NCBI GenBank assembly: GCA_018262135.1
Contig: JAGTSD010000009.1
Span: 1 to 14,136 of the forward strand
DNA from: Pseudomonadota bacterium
Lineage (GTDB): Bacteria > Pseudomonadota > Gammaproteobacteria > Competibacterales > Competibacteraceae
Direction of reading: 5' to 3'
Length of the DNA: 14,136 nt
This document shows, one piece after another, positions 6,264 to 14,044 of the stretch. The position numbers and the translations under genes are program-made. Position 1 is the first letter of the stretch. Each line of letters begins with the position of its first letter. The notes beneath the pieces are model-generated. The model worked only from the letters and a program-made list of their open reading frames with translations. It did not search any database and was not told where the DNA came from.

Positions 6264-7267
6264 TCGCCGATCGCGTTCGTTGCGATGGACTGCACGCTGA
6301 GCAGCAGGGCGAACGGGTTGATCTGGCTGAGCCAGTAACCCACCGTGGCGATGCCGCTGCGCGGTACGTAGACGATATCGCCTTCCTGGAGCGCCACGTT
6401 CAGGGTGCGATCCGGGGCCAGCACGTCATCCAGCGCGACTTCCTGGTTCAGGCCCTGACTGGGCCGGATCAGGTGAATTTTATCGGGATTGGCGCGAAGG
6501 CTCGGTCCGCCCGCCTGGCCCAGCGCGTCCAGGAAGGACATCTTCGGCGTCAGCCGGTAGACGCCGGGCTTGTTGACTTCGCCCAGGACGTACACGGTGG
6601 TGTCGAAGGCGTCGGGAATGTAGACGATATCGTTGCGCTTGAGCGGGATGTTCAGCGACAGATCGCCGTTGAGCAGCCGCTTCAGGTCCAGCCACAAAAT
6701 CCGGTCGCCGCGCATGACCGCGCAGCGAGTCAAGACCTGTTCGGGGCGCATGATGGGGAAACCACCCGCCCGCGACAGCACCTCGATCAGCGTAGGATTG
6801 TCCTCGAAATGCACCACGCCCGGCCGCTCGACCCGCCCCAGCACCACCACCCGGTTGCTGGTGTATTCGTCAATGCGCACCGTGACGTAGATCGAAAGAT
6901 AATAGGTGGACAGGGCGCGCTTGATCAGATCGGCGGCCTGATCGCGGTTGGTGTCGAGGATGTTGACCGTGCCGGCGAACGGCAGGGTGATGTTGCCGTC
7001 CGGCCCCACCGTATGCTGGCCCGACAGTTCGGGTCGCCCGGCGATGATGACGGTGATCTTGTCGCCCGGCCCGATCACATACTGCTTGGGCGCTTCGGAC
7101 TCGAATTGCTGCACCAGCGCATCGCTCGAAAAGGTCGCCCGCTTTTCGGGAATCTCGAACTGCGCTGGCGCTTCCCGGATGCCGGGGTTCAAATCCGGCG
7201 CAACCGCCTTCGGCGCAGCGCAGCCCGCCAGCGCCAGCGCCAGCGCCAGCGTTGCAATCCGCTTCAT
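6260..7267 (-). CDS. Wza-like outer-membrane polysaccharide export lipoprotein
   Basis: 335 residues. It has a lipoprotein signal peptide with lipobox LAGC (Cys16), then a poly-export (Wza/BexD) domain starting at YVIGPGDKITVIIAGRPELSG. Two SLBB-type segments follow, around VVVLGRVERPGVVHF and VYVLGEVNKPGVYRL. The last about 30 residues (IATVGYWLSQINPFALLLS) could form the amphipathic helix that spans the outer membrane in Wza. The family forms a ring through periplasm and outer membrane and exports capsular or exopolysaccharide together with a Wzc-type partner, which is the next gene. It is slightly shorter than E. coli Wza (379). The signal peptide's leucine-alanine run is encoded by four exact hexamer repeats. 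A moderately placed GAGAAGG lies upstream of the ATG. Confidence 0.92.
   Translation of the reverse strand: MKRIATLALALALAGCAAPKAVAPDLNPGIREAPAQFEIPEKRATFSSDALVQQFESEAPKQYVIGPGDKITVIIAGRPELSGQHTVGPDGNITLPFAGTVNILDTNRDQAADLIKRALSTYYLSIYVTVRIDEYTSNRVVVLGRVERPGVVHFEDNPTLIEVLSRAGGFPIMRPEQVLTRCAVMRGDRILWLDLKRLLNGDLSLNIPLKRNDIVYIPDAFDTTVYVLGEVNKPGVYRLTPKMSFLDALGQAGGPSLRANPDKIHLIRPSQGLNQEVALDDVLAPDRTLNVALQEGDIVYVPRSGIATVGYWLSQINPFALLLSVQSIATNAIGE
7227..7250. repeat. Tandem hexamer GCCAGC x4 in the wza-like signal peptide
   Basis: Four perfect copies of GCCAGC (coding strand CTG GCG repeated) encode LALALALA of the lipoprotein signal peptide just before the lipobox. Loss or gain of a unit changes the hydrophobic core by two residues without shifting the frame. 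A near-identical array of the same hexamer occurs at 13697-13720. Confidence 0.8.
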
Positions 7268-7288
7268 TCAGACGCACGCCTTCTCAAT

Positions 7289-7624
7289 TCAGCGGAGCCG
7301 GGCCAGCGCCGCCGCTTCATCGTCGAAAATCGGGAAAACCTGTTGCAGGCGGGTCAATTCGATCAGGGAGCGCACGGTGGGACTCAAATGCAGCAAGGCC
7401 ACGTCGCCGCTCTTGGCGCGCGCCGCCTTGAACACCGACACCAGCACCGACAGACCGCTGGAATCCATGAAACCCACCTCGGCCAGATCCAGGATCAGCT
7501 TGCCGCTGCCCTGCTCGACCGTCACCAGCAGCTTCTGCCGGACCTCCGGCACGTCGGCCATCACCAGCCGCCCGGCCAGGGAAACGATATCAATGCCTTC
7601 GATATTGCGATGCGTCAAAATCAT
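7289..7624 (-). CDS. STAS-domain anti-anti-sigma factor (RsbV/SpoIIAA-like)
   Basis: 111 residues, a single STAS domain of normal length. The diagnostic phosphorylation loop is FMDSSGLSVLVS, with the likely phosphoserine at residue 55 or 56. In partner-switching systems the unphosphorylated STAS protein binds an RsbW-type kinase or another target; phosphorylation by the kinase frees it and a PP2C phosphatase reverses this. Both kinase and phosphatase genes are immediately upstream, and the wza-like export gene starts 21 bases downstream, so this is probably the output protein linking the switch to polysaccharide production. The gap to the RsbW-like gene is 48 bases, containing a short AT patch (TTTTTATATC on the coding strand) but no convincing promoter. 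The Shine-Dalgarno site is poor. Confidence 0.92.
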   Translation of the reverse strand: MILTHRNIEGIDIVSLAGRLVMADVPEVRQKLLVTVEQGSGKLILDLAEVGFMDSSGLSVLVSVFKAARAKSGDVALLHLSPTVRSLIELTRLQQVFPIFDDEAAALARLR

Positions 7625-7672
7625 GGGAAGTGATCTCAGTAGTTCCGATATAAAAACCCGGGCGCGCGGCGT

Positions 7673-8116
7673 CTAGGCCGATTCCCCGGTTGCCAGCAAC
7701 CGGCTCATGGACAGGGTGTTCACCCCATCGCGCGCCTCATACTCGACCGTATCCATGCAGCTCCTGATGATGAACAACCCCCGGCCACGCATGCTCCAGG
7801 TCTCGGGATCCTCCGGATCGGGCTCGACGAAGGCCGCCGCCGCCTCCAGTCGGCCCGGGGGCATGGGCTGGCCATGGTCCTGCACCCGCAGACCGAGGCG
7901 ATCCGGGGCCAGTTCGAGTTCCACCCGGACCGGATGGCCCGGCTCGCCATGATAGGCGTGTTCGACCGCGTTGTTGACGGCTTCCACCATCGCCAGATTG
8001 ATTTTGGCGATCTCGGCGGCGGGCAGCACCGGTTGGCACATGCCGTACAGCGCGCCGCTCAGCAGTTCGATGCATTCGGGCCGGCTCTCGATATCCAGGC
8101 CAATCGTTCGGGTCAT
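7673..8116 (-). CDS. RsbW/SpoIIAB-like anti-sigma regulatory serine kinase
   Basis: 147 residues with a GHKL/HATPase_c fold. The N box is MVEAVNNAVEHAY (E45, N49), the G1 box is VQDHGQPM, and the G2 region is MRGRGLFIIRSCMD. No histidine phosphoacceptor domain is present, which fits the RsbW type rather than a sensor kinase. These proteins phosphorylate a STAS antagonist on serine and sequester a sigma factor or other partner. I chose the start at 8116 because it overlaps the upstream gene's TGA (ATGA) and begins directly with the conserved N-terminal strand (MTRTIGLDIES); the frame is open farther upstream, but that would run inside the phosphatase gene. No sigma factor gene is in the window, so the direct target is unknown. 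Confidence 0.9.
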   Translation of the reverse strand: MTRTIGLDIESRPECIELLSGALYGMCQPVLPAAEIAKINLAMVEAVNNAVEHAYHGEPGHPVRVELELAPDRLGLRVQDHGQPMPPGRLEAAAAFVEPDPEDPETWSMRGRGLFIIRSCMDTVEYEARDGVNTLSMSRLLATGESA

Positions 8117-9336
8117 GACTGCGGCTCGCGTTCCAGAATCAGCAAGGTGATATCGTCCTGATGGTTGTCGTCGCCCTTCCATTCCCGCAGGGCCTGGCCG
8201 ACGCGCTCGGACACCACCGCAACCGGCAGATCGTCCGTCGCTTCCAGCAGTTCCGTCAGGCGCGCTTCAGAAAACAGTTCGCCCTGCGCGTTAACGCACT
8301 CGGTGATGCCGTCCGAGTACAGGAACAGCCGGTCGCCGGGTGCCAGATCGAAGGTGATGGCGTCGTATGCAAGGTCGGGCAACATGCCGACGGGAAAGCC
8401 GCTGCCTCCCACCAGCTCGGTGCGCCGGTCAGCGCAGTGTAGCCAGATCGGTCGGGGATGGCCGGCCTGGGTCAGCGTCACCCGCCCGGTTTGGCAGTCC
8501 AGATTACCGTAAATCAGGGTGAAATAGAGCAGCGGATCAATGCCGGACTGAAATCGCCGGTTCAGCTCCGCCACCACCTGTGGCGGCAGGGCAGCCTCGT
8601 CCTGGTCTGGATTCTGCCGGCGCAACCGTTGCTCCTCGGCGCCCTGCGCCAGCACCTGGTGCAGGGTGAAGGACAGCAGTGCCGCCGGCACGCCGTGGCC
8701 AGCCACGTCCAGTTGATAGAAACTCAACTGGCGCCCGTCGAGGGTGAAATAGTCGAACATGTCGCCCGCCACGAAGGCGCTGGGCTGGAACAGCCAGTCC
8801 ACCGCTACGCCCGGCAGGCGCAGCGGCGCTGGCAACAGAGCTTTTTGCATGGCCGCCGCCGACTCCAGATCGTGGCGGATGGTGGCATACGCTTCGGACA
8901 GGGTATGGTTGATCTCGCTCAGGTGGCGGTTGCGCTCCTCCAGTTGCCATTCCAGCCGCAGGATGCGTTCCCCGGCGCGAATCCGCACCCGCAGTTCCTG
9001 GCGATGGACGGGCTTCACCAGAAAATCATCGGCCCCCGCCTCCATGCCCTCGACCAGGGACAGCTTGTCGTCGCGGCCGGTCAGCAGGATCAGGTAGACA
9101 TACTTGGCGAATTCGGCGGCCCGCACCCGCCGGCACAGTTCCGGCCCGGTCAGACCCGGCATCATCCAGTCGCTGATGACGAAGCGGATATCCTGTCGTT
9201 GCAGGATCTCCCAGGCTTCCAGGCCATCGCCAGCCAGGATCACATCGTAATTCCAGCGGCCCAGCATCGCGGCGATGATTCGCAGCACGCTCGGATCATC
9301 GTCCACCACCAGAATCCGCATTCGTTCCTCGCTCAT
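8113..9336 (-). CDS. Response regulator fused to PP2C/SpoIIE-type serine phosphatase
   Basis: 407 residues. The N-terminal receiver domain has the acidic DDD at 12-14, phosphoacceptor D56 (ISDWMMPG) and the conserved lysine in FLVKP. A helical linker (about 125-165, SEINHTLSEAYATIRHDLESAAAMQ) leads to a PPM/SpoIIE phosphatase domain with metal-site motifs AGDMFDYF, DVAGHGVPAALLS, SDGITECVN and the terminal HQDDITLLIL. The family dephosphorylates STAS anti-anti-sigma proteins, with activity set by receiver phosphorylation. It overlaps the RsbW-like gene by 4 bases and the STAS gene follows, so the whole switch is co-transcribed. An alternative start at residue 6 (9321) has a better-placed GAGG (9330-9327) than the ATG at 9336 (GGAG at 9350-9347, 10-base spacing); both keep the whole receiver domain. 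The cognate sensor kinase is not obvious; the broken kinase at 12130 is divergent and need not be it. Confidence 0.92.
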   Translation of the reverse strand: MSEERMRILVVDDDPSVLRIIAAMLGRWNYDVILAGDGLEAWEILQRQDIRFVISDWMMPGLTGPELCRRVRAAEFAKYVYLILLTGRDDKLSLVEGMEAGADDFLVKPVHRQELRVRIRAGERILRLEWQLEERNRHLSEINHTLSEAYATIRHDLESAAAMQKALLPAPLRLPGVAVDWLFQPSAFVAGDMFDYFTLDGRQLSFYQLDVAGHGVPAALLSFTLHQVLAQGAEEQRLRRQNPDQDEAALPPQVVAELNRRFQSGIDPLLYFTLIYGNLDCQTGRVTLTQAGHPRPIWLHCADRRTELVGGSGFPVGMLPDLAYDAITFDLAPGDRLFLYSDGITECVNAQGELFSEARLTELLEATDDLPVAVVSERVGQALREWKGDDNHQDDITLLILEREPQS

Positions 9337-9495
9337 TCAGCGCAAGCTCCACCGTCTGGTTTGAAAACTGTATTTTAAAGCAATCGTGCTCCCGAATCAG
9401 GCCGATAGCATAGCGGTTGGGGCAGGACTGCCGAACCCTCCGCATTCCCAGGTGTCCGTTGTTCAGTCACCCTAAAAATCATAGCTTCTGCTGAA
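9337..9495. promoter_or_regulatory. Divergent intergenic region between the EPS operon and the copA operon
   Basis: The only intergenic stretch of any size in the right two-thirds of the window (159 bases), so promoters for both operons should lie here. An AT-rich tract at 9359-9385 contains TAAAAT on the - strand (9377-9372), a possible -10 for the regulatory/EPS operon, but with no good -35. Toward copA, TTGTTC (9459-9464) and TAGCTT (9482-9487) are 17 bases apart but match the consensus poorly. No clear CueR-type or other operator was found. Confidence 0.4.
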
Positions 9496-11754
9496 ATGGA
9501 ACAAACGACGACCGCCGCGCCATCCTTTCATCATCGCCTGGCGATCACCGGCATGAGTTGCGCCGGTTGCGTTGCCGCGGTAGAAACCGCCCTGCGCAGC
9601 GCGCCCGGCGTCGCCGAGGCCCAGGTCAATTTCGCCGACCGTACCGCCCAGATCACGGCCAATGTTCCAGCGGAAACGCTGATTCAGGCGGTGCGGGCGG
9701 CCGGCTATGACGCCGCCGAACTGCGCGACGAGGCCAGCGCCGAGGCCGAGCGCGAGGCCGCCGAACAGGCTCATTACCGGCGGCTGATTCGCAACACGGT
9801 GGTCGCCGGCGCGCTGGCCGCCCCGCTGATGGCGGCGGAAATGGCTGGCTGGCTGCCGGCGCTGGCGACGCCGAACGGACAGATGTTCTGGATCGCCGCC
9901 GGCCTGTTGACCCTGGCGGCGATGGTCTACAGCGGCGGCCACTTTTTCACCGGCGCCTGGCGGCAGTTTCGCCACCACAACGCCAACATGGACACCCTGA
10001 TCGCGCTGGGCACCGGCTCCGCCTGGGTCTATTCCATGCTGGTGGCGCTGTTTCCCAGCAGCGTGCCGAGCCTGGCCCAGCACGCCTATTTCGAGGCGGC
10101 GGTCACCATCATCGCCCTGGTCAATCTCGGTTCCGCCCTGGAAAGCCGGGCCCGTGGCAAGACTTCCGCCGCTATCCGCCGCCTGCTCGGCCTGCAACCG
10201 AAAACCGCCCGGCTGGTCGAGGGCGATCAGGAACGCGATGTCCCGATCACCACCCTCGGCGTTGGCGCGCTGATCCGGGTGCGGCCCGGCGAGAAGATTC
10301 CGGTGGACGGCGCAATCGTCGCCGGTCAGTCCACCGTGGATGAAGCCATGCTCACCGGTGAACCGCTGCCGGTCGTCAAACAGGCCAGCGATCCGGTCAC
10401 TGGCGGCACGGTCAATCAAACCGGCAGCTTCGTATTCCGCGCTACCCGGGTTGGCGCCGACACGGTGCTGGCCCACATCATCGCCAGCGTGCGCCAGGCG
10501 CAAAACAGCAAGCCGCCGATTGGCCGACTGGCCGACCGGGTTGCCGCCATCTTCGTGCCCTCGGTGCTGATCGTGGCCGTGCTCACCGCGCTGGCCTGGT
10601 TCAATTTCGGCCCGGAACCCCGCGCCGGCTTCATGCTGGTCACGACGCTGACCGTCCTGATCATCGCCTGTCCCTGTGCGCTGGGGCTGGCTACCCCGAT
10701 CTCGATCATGGTTGGGGTCGGCAAGGCCGCCGAATACGGCATCCTGATCCGCGACGGGGCGGCCCTGCAACGGACCGGGCAACTCACGACCATCGTGCTG
10801 GACAAGACCGGCACCGTCACTACCGGCCGGCCTACGGTGACCGCCGTGCTCGCCGCGCCTGGTTTTGACGAGGCTGAGGTGTTCCGGCTGGCGGCGGGGC
10901 TGGAGGCCGGTTCCGAGCATCCGCTGGCCCGGGCGATTCTTGACGCAGCCCACGAACGCGGGCTGGCCATTCCCGCCGTGGAACGGTTCGCGGCCATTGC
11001 CGGTCACGGCGCGAGTGGCGTGGTTGAGGGGCGGGCGCTGCTGGCCGGCAACCGCCGCCTGCTGGAGGAACAGGGGATTGACGCCGCGCCGCTGCGCGCC
11101 GACGCGGAACGCCTGGCCGCCCAGGGCCAGACGCCGGTGTTCGTGGCGGTGGACGGCCAGCCCGCCGGTATCCTGGCCATCGCCGATCCGCTCAAACCCG
11201 ACTCCATCGCCGCCATCGCCCGCCTGCGGGAACTGGGTCTTCAGGTGGCGCTGCTGACCGGCGACCACGCCGCCACGGCCCGCGCGATTGCCGAACAGGT
11301 CGGCATCGAAACCGTATTCGCGGAAGTTCTCCCCACCGCCAAGGCCGAGGTGATCGCCGGACTGCAAGCTGAGGGCGCAGTGGTGGGCATGGTCGGCGAT
11401 GGCATCAATGACGCCCCAGCCCTGGCCCGGGCCGACGTCGGTCTGGCGATGGGGACCGGCACGGACATCGCCATCGAAAGCGCCGGCATCACTCTGGCGC
11501 GCGGCTCTCTGCATGGCATCGCCGACGCTATCGCCATTTCCCGCGCCACGCTGGGCAACATTCGGCAGAATCTGGTCGGCGCTTTCCTTTATAATACTCT
11601 GGGAATTCCGCTCGCGGCGGGCGCGCTCTACCCGGCGACCGGACTGTTGCTCGACCCGATGCTGGCGGGCGCGGCCATGGCGCTGTCGTCCTTCACCGTC
11701 GTCAGCAACGCCAACCGGCTGCGTGGGTTTCGGCCCCAGGAGAAGTCCTCATGA
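9496..11754 (+). CDS. copA: Copper-exporting P1B-type ATPase
   Basis: 752 residues. One N-terminal heavy-metal-associated domain with GMSCAGC (Cys22, Cys25) is followed by the membrane and catalytic segments of a P1B-1 Cu(I) pump. These are the actuator TGE loop (MLTGEPLPV), the transmembrane CPC (392-394, [13 protein letters not shown]), phosphorylated D436 (DKTGTVTTG), the SEHPLA histidine (475), [10 protein letters not shown] (634-643) and the late-helix YN and MALSS residues that complete the copper sites. It uses ATP to move Cu(I) out of the cytoplasm. The N-terminal metal domain starts only about 15 residues in, so the ATG at 9496 fits although no Shine-Dalgarno site is visible. Its TGA overlaps the next small gene (ATGA). 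The FixI/CcoI branch that feeds cbb3 oxidase is less likely, because no ccoGHS-like gene is present. Confidence 0.95.
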   Translation: MEQTTTAAPSFHHRLAITGMSCAGCVAAVETALRSAPGVAEAQVNFADRTAQITANVPAETLIQAVRAAGYDAAELRDEASAEAEREAAEQAHYRRLIRNTVVAGALAAPLMAAEMAGWLPALATPNGQMFWIAAGLLTLAAMVYSGGHFFTGAWRQFRHHNANMDTLIALGTGSAWVYSMLVALFPSSVPSLAQHAYFEAAVTIIALVNLGSALESRARGKTSAAIRRLLGLQPKTARLVEGDQERDVPITTLGVGALIRVRPGEKIPVDGAIVAGQSTVDEAMLTGEPLPVVKQASDPVTGGTVNQTGSFVFRATRVGADTVLAHIIASVRQAQNSKPPIGRLADRVAAIFVPSVLIVAVLTALAWFNFGPEPRAGFMLVTTLTVLIIACPCALGLATPISIMVGVGKAAEYGILIRDGAALQRTGQLTTIVLDKTGTVTTGRPTVTAVLAAPGFDEAEVFRLAAGLEAGSEHPLARAILDAAHERGLAIPAVERFAAIAGHGASGVVEGRALLAGNRRLLEEQGIDAAPLRADAERLAAQGQTPVFVAVDGQPAGILAIADPLKPDSIAAIARLRELGLQVALLTGDHAATARAIAEQVGIETVFAEVLPTAKAEVIAGLQAEGAVVGMVGDGINDAPALARADVGLAMGTGTDIAIESAGITLARGSLHGIADAIAISRATLGNIRQNLVGAFLYNTLGIPLAAGALYPATGLLLDPMLAGAAMALSSFTVVSNANRLRGFRPQEKSS

Positions 11755-11831
11755 CCACACTGTTCGTCAACCTCGCCGGACTGGGCCTGATCGGTCTGAT
11801 CGTCTGGTGGTTCTGGATCGCCCGTTCATGA
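11751..11831 (+). CDS. 26-residue single-span membrane peptide coupled to copA
   Basis: A tiny reading frame whose ATG overlaps the copA stop (ATGA) and whose TGA overlaps the next ATG (ATGA). The product is one membrane helix, [17 protein letters not shown], with a short charged end (IARS). Position and sequence resemble, from memory, the N-terminal membrane anchor of small cupredoxin-domain proteins that often follow copper ATPase genes, but the cupredoxin domain itself is missing: no cupredoxin-like sequence follows in any frame. It may be a remnant anchor kept because it couples translation, or a genuine micro-protein that binds CopA. The tight overlaps on both sides argue that it is translated. 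The cupredoxin relationship is an inference without a search. Confidence 0.6.
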   Translation: MTTLFVNLAGLGLIGLIVWWFWIARS

Positions 11832-12133
11832 AGAAACCGTTGCCTCTCCCCAAAACCTCGCTGCTGGGCCGGATTGGGCTGGCTCTGACCTCCGTCCTGG
11901 CGATCGTGGCCGGGTTCGCCGTCGCCTCCGTGCTGTTCACCGTCCTGCTGGTCGTTGGGCTGGCGTTCGGCGGCTGGCTGTGGTGGCAATTCCGCCGGCT
12001 GGCGCGGCAGGCGCGCAAAGCCCACCCCGGGTTTATCGAAGGCGAATACACGGTGGTCTCTGACCCGCCCGTGCTGGAACACCAGCCGGCGCCAGTCGCT
12101 AAGCCACGCCAGCGGTCGCGCCGCACTCCGTGA
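11828..12133 (+). CDS. Small membrane protein of unknown function, 101 residues
   Basis: Starts at an ATG overlapping the preceding TGA and ends at TGA overlapping the next gene's GTG. A long hydrophobic stretch (about residues 12-50, GRIGLALTSVLAIVAG to GLAFGGWLWW) is long enough for two closely spaced membrane helices. It is followed by a basic stretch (QFRRLARQARK) and a tail with GFIEGEYTVV and a Pro/Arg-rich end. By the positive-inside rule the tail should be cytoplasmic. Small proteins with an IEGEY tail occur widely in proteobacteria without a known role. Its position between the copper pump and the histidine kinase suggests a linked membrane function, but nothing in it shows metal binding (no Cys, one His). 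Confidence 0.75.
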   Translation: MKKPLPLPKTSLLGRIGLALTSVLAIVAGFAVASVLFTVLLVVGLAFGGWLWWQFRRLARQARKAHPGFIEGEYTVVSDPPVLEHQPAPVAKPRQRSRRTP

Positions 12134-13533
12134 ACGCCGCCGCCATTTCCAACCCTGCGACTGACATCGCGGCGCGGCAAATCCGCACCGAACAAGTACG
12201 GCTGCTGTACCAACAGGCCCCGCTGGGGGTGGTCGCCAATCTGTTCGTTGCTCCGATCCTGGTGCTGGTCCTGTGGGATACGTTGCCACGAACGGTTTTA
12301 GCGATCTGGTTTCTGGCGCTGGCTGCCACCACCCTGGTTCGTGTGGCCTTGACCGCCGCCTTCCAGCGCCGCCCCGATCCGGATGCCGACGCCGAACGCT
12401 GGGTCAGTCGCTACACCTGGGCCTGCGCCGCCAACGGTGCCTGCTGGGGCGGTTGCGTCATCCTGCTGGCCCTGTCGCCGTCACCGGTCTATGACGCCTT
12501 CATCGCCCTGATCCTGGGCGGCGTCCTGATGGGTAGCGCGCTGACCCTGAGTCCGGTGTTGAGCGCCTATGTGGCCTATGCCCTGCCCGTCGGTTTGCCA
12601 CCGGTGCTTTGGCTGCTGCTGCGGGACGATCCGGTGCGCGTCGCTATGGGCGCCGCCGCTATTTTCTATCTCCTGTTGGTGCTGGGCACCGCCTGGTACT
12701 TTCACCGAACGCTTGCCGGCTCGCTGCGGCTGGCGGCGGAAAACCTGAGCCTGGCCCAGTCGTTCGCCAGGGCCAAGGAAGAGACCGAGGCTACCAATCG
12801 GCAACTGGCCGATCAGCAGGCCGCTTTGCGCGACAGCGTGGCAGCGATGCGGGAACTTTACCAGGTGATTTCGACCCCGCGCCGCCGCGCCAGCGACCGA
12901 ATCCAGGCCCTGCTGGCGATGGGTTGCCAGCGTTTCGGCATGGCCATCGGCATGCTGTGTCATATGGACGGCGAGCGTCAGGAAGTCGTTCAAAGCATCA
13001 CCCCGGGCGGCGAACTCCCTCCGGGCGAGGTTTTGAATCTGGCCGATGCCTACTGCCGCGACACCCTGCGCGCCGGGACGTTCCTGGGCTTCGAACATGC
13101 CTCGACCGGCCCCTGGCGCCAGCATCCCTGCTATCAGAAGTTCGGTCTGGAGACCTATCTCGGCGTTCCAGTTCGGGTCAGCGATCAGGTGTATGGGACG
13201 CTGAGCTTCTCCAACTTCACCCCACGGAGCGCGCCGTTCACCCCTGTGGATCGCGAACTGATCCAGCTCATGGCCCAGTGGGTTGGCGGCGTGTTGGAGC
13301 AGGAACGCATGGCTGAGGCCGCACAGCGCCAGCAAACTCTGCTGGCCCACGCCTCCCGCCTCAACATCCTGGGCGAAATGGCGTCCGGCCTGGTCCACGA
13401 GATCAACCAGCCCATCATCGCCATCAACCTGTACGCCGAAGCTGGCTTGACTCGGGTGCGCAACAACGCGCTGGGGCCGGCCGAGGCGCGGGAAACCCTG
13501 GAAAAAATCACCGCCCAGACCGCCCGTCGATGA
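12130..13533 (+). CDS. Membrane/GAF sensor histidine kinase, N-terminal part (frame broken before the ATPase domain)
   Basis: 467 residues from a GTG that overlaps the preceding TGA. There are about six membrane helices (roughly 32-190), of a kind also seen in front of diguanylate cyclases and kinases, then a helical linker (about 200-240) and a GAF domain (about 250-395, with LADAYCRDTL, FEHAS and GVPVRVSDQVYGTLSFSNF). A HisKA dimerisation helix follows, with the phosphoacceptor in GLVHEINQPI (H423). The frame then stops at TGA 13531-13533 after KITAQTARR. The missing ATPase domain follows at once in the +1 frame. Complete relatives have some 20-30 more residues between HisKA and ATPase regions, so a short deletion is likely and not a single-base error. 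The present product would have no catalytic domain. The operon position suggests a redox or metal-linked sensor; the signal is unknown. Confidence 0.85.
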   Translation: MNAAAISNPATDIAARQIRTEQVRLLYQQAPLGVVANLFVAPILVLVLWDTLPRTVLAIWFLALAATTLVRVALTAAFQRRPDPDADAERWVSRYTWACAANGACWGGCVILLALSPSPVYDAFIALILGGVLMGSALTLSPVLSAYVAYALPVGLPPVLWLLLRDDPVRVAMGAAAIFYLLLVLGTAWYFHRTLAGSLRLAAENLSLAQSFARAKEETEATNRQLADQQAALRDSVAAMRELYQVISTPRRRASDRIQALLAMGCQRFGMAIGMLCHMDGERQEVVQSITPGGELPPGEVLNLADAYCRDTLRAGTFLGFEHASTGPWRQHPCYQKFGLETYLGVPVRVSDQVYGTLSFSNFTPRSAPFTPVDRELIQLMAQWVGGVLEQERMAEAAQRQQTLLAHASRLNILGEMASGLVHEINQPIIAINLYAEAGLTRVRNNALGPAEARETLEKITAQTARR

Positions 13534-14029
13534 CCTCTTCGAGGACATCACGGATTTCCTGAATCTGGAAGCCCGTCGCCATCAGGTTGATCTCGGCTAC
13601 GACATCGCGCGGGAGTTGCCGCGAGTGCAGGCTGACGCCCTGCAGGTGCAACAGGTGATTCTCAACCTGGTCCGCAACGCCCTGGATGCCATGAACGCTG
13701 GCACTGGCGCTGGCGCTGGCGAACCCCACGCTGTGGTGATTTCCGCCCGCGCCGAGTTGAAGCAAGTCGAAATCGCGGTCCAGGATTCCGGGCCGGGCCT
13801 GCCGCCGGAGGCGCGGGATCAAGTGCTGCGTCCCTTTTTTACCACCAAGCCCGACGGACTCGGCCTGGGGCTGTCCATCAGCCAGTCCATCGTCGAGGCG
13901 CATGGCGGCCGGTTGTGGGCCACGCCCAACGCCGGTCGCGGCGTCACCTTCCACTTCACCCTGCCCGTCGCCGCCCCCGCCGCCACTCCCGAACCCGTGG
14001 CCGAGGCGCTGTCCCTGGATGCGGCCTAG
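13529..14029 (+). pseudogene. Displaced HATPase domain of the histidine kinase
   Basis: In the frame after the break, DDLFEDITDFLNLEARRH begins at 13529 and leads into a complete HATPase_c domain: N box VILNLVRNALDAMN, G1 VQDSGPGLPP, F box RPFFTTKPDG, and G2 GLGLGLSISQSIVEAHGG. It ends at TAG 14027-14029. No ribosome binding site or plausible start lies ahead of the domain; TTG 13616 falls inside it. It is therefore the severed 3' half of the gene starting at 12130. The join region ACCGCCCAGACCGCCCGTC contains a short direct repeat (ACCGCCC) that could have promoted a deletion. All ATP-binding motifs are intact, so the break is recent or an assembly artefact. Confidence 0.8.
13697..13720. repeat. 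Tandem hexamer GCTGGC x4 in the HATPase domain
   Basis: Units GCTGGC, ACTGGC, GCTGGC, GCTGGC encode AGTGAGAG in the variable loop right after the N box. It is the same hexamer, read on the other strand, as the array at 7227-7250. Confidence 0.7.
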
Positions 14030-14044
14030 GTTGGCGTGGCGCGC

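Noticed and set aside
6239..7633. 464-residue open frame on the + strand opposite the wza-like and STAS genes
   Set aside because: It spans two well-supported - strand genes and has the Gln/His/Arg-rich look of an antisense frame.
9431..9455. CueR-type operator (ACCCTCCGCATTCCCAGGT) before copA
   Set aside because: Only the outer ACC/GGT bases are symmetric; the inner positions do not match the CueR consensus and no matching -35/-10 pair with 19-base spacing was found.
9472..11514. 680-residue open frame on the - strand opposite copA
   Set aside because: It is a shadow of copA in GC-rich DNA: its product is low-complexity Gly/Arg/His-rich with no recognisable domain, while the + strand shows all P-type ATPase motifs.
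11751..11831. CcoS-like cbb3 oxidase assembly protein after the ATPase
   Set aside because: CcoS is longer and has a different helix and an acidic tail; no ccoG or ccoH gene is present, and the ATPase has the CopA-type N-terminus.
12481..13551. 356-residue open frame on the - strand opposite the histidine kinase
   Set aside because: The + strand shows a full GAF and HisKA domain; the opposite frame has no recognisable motif.
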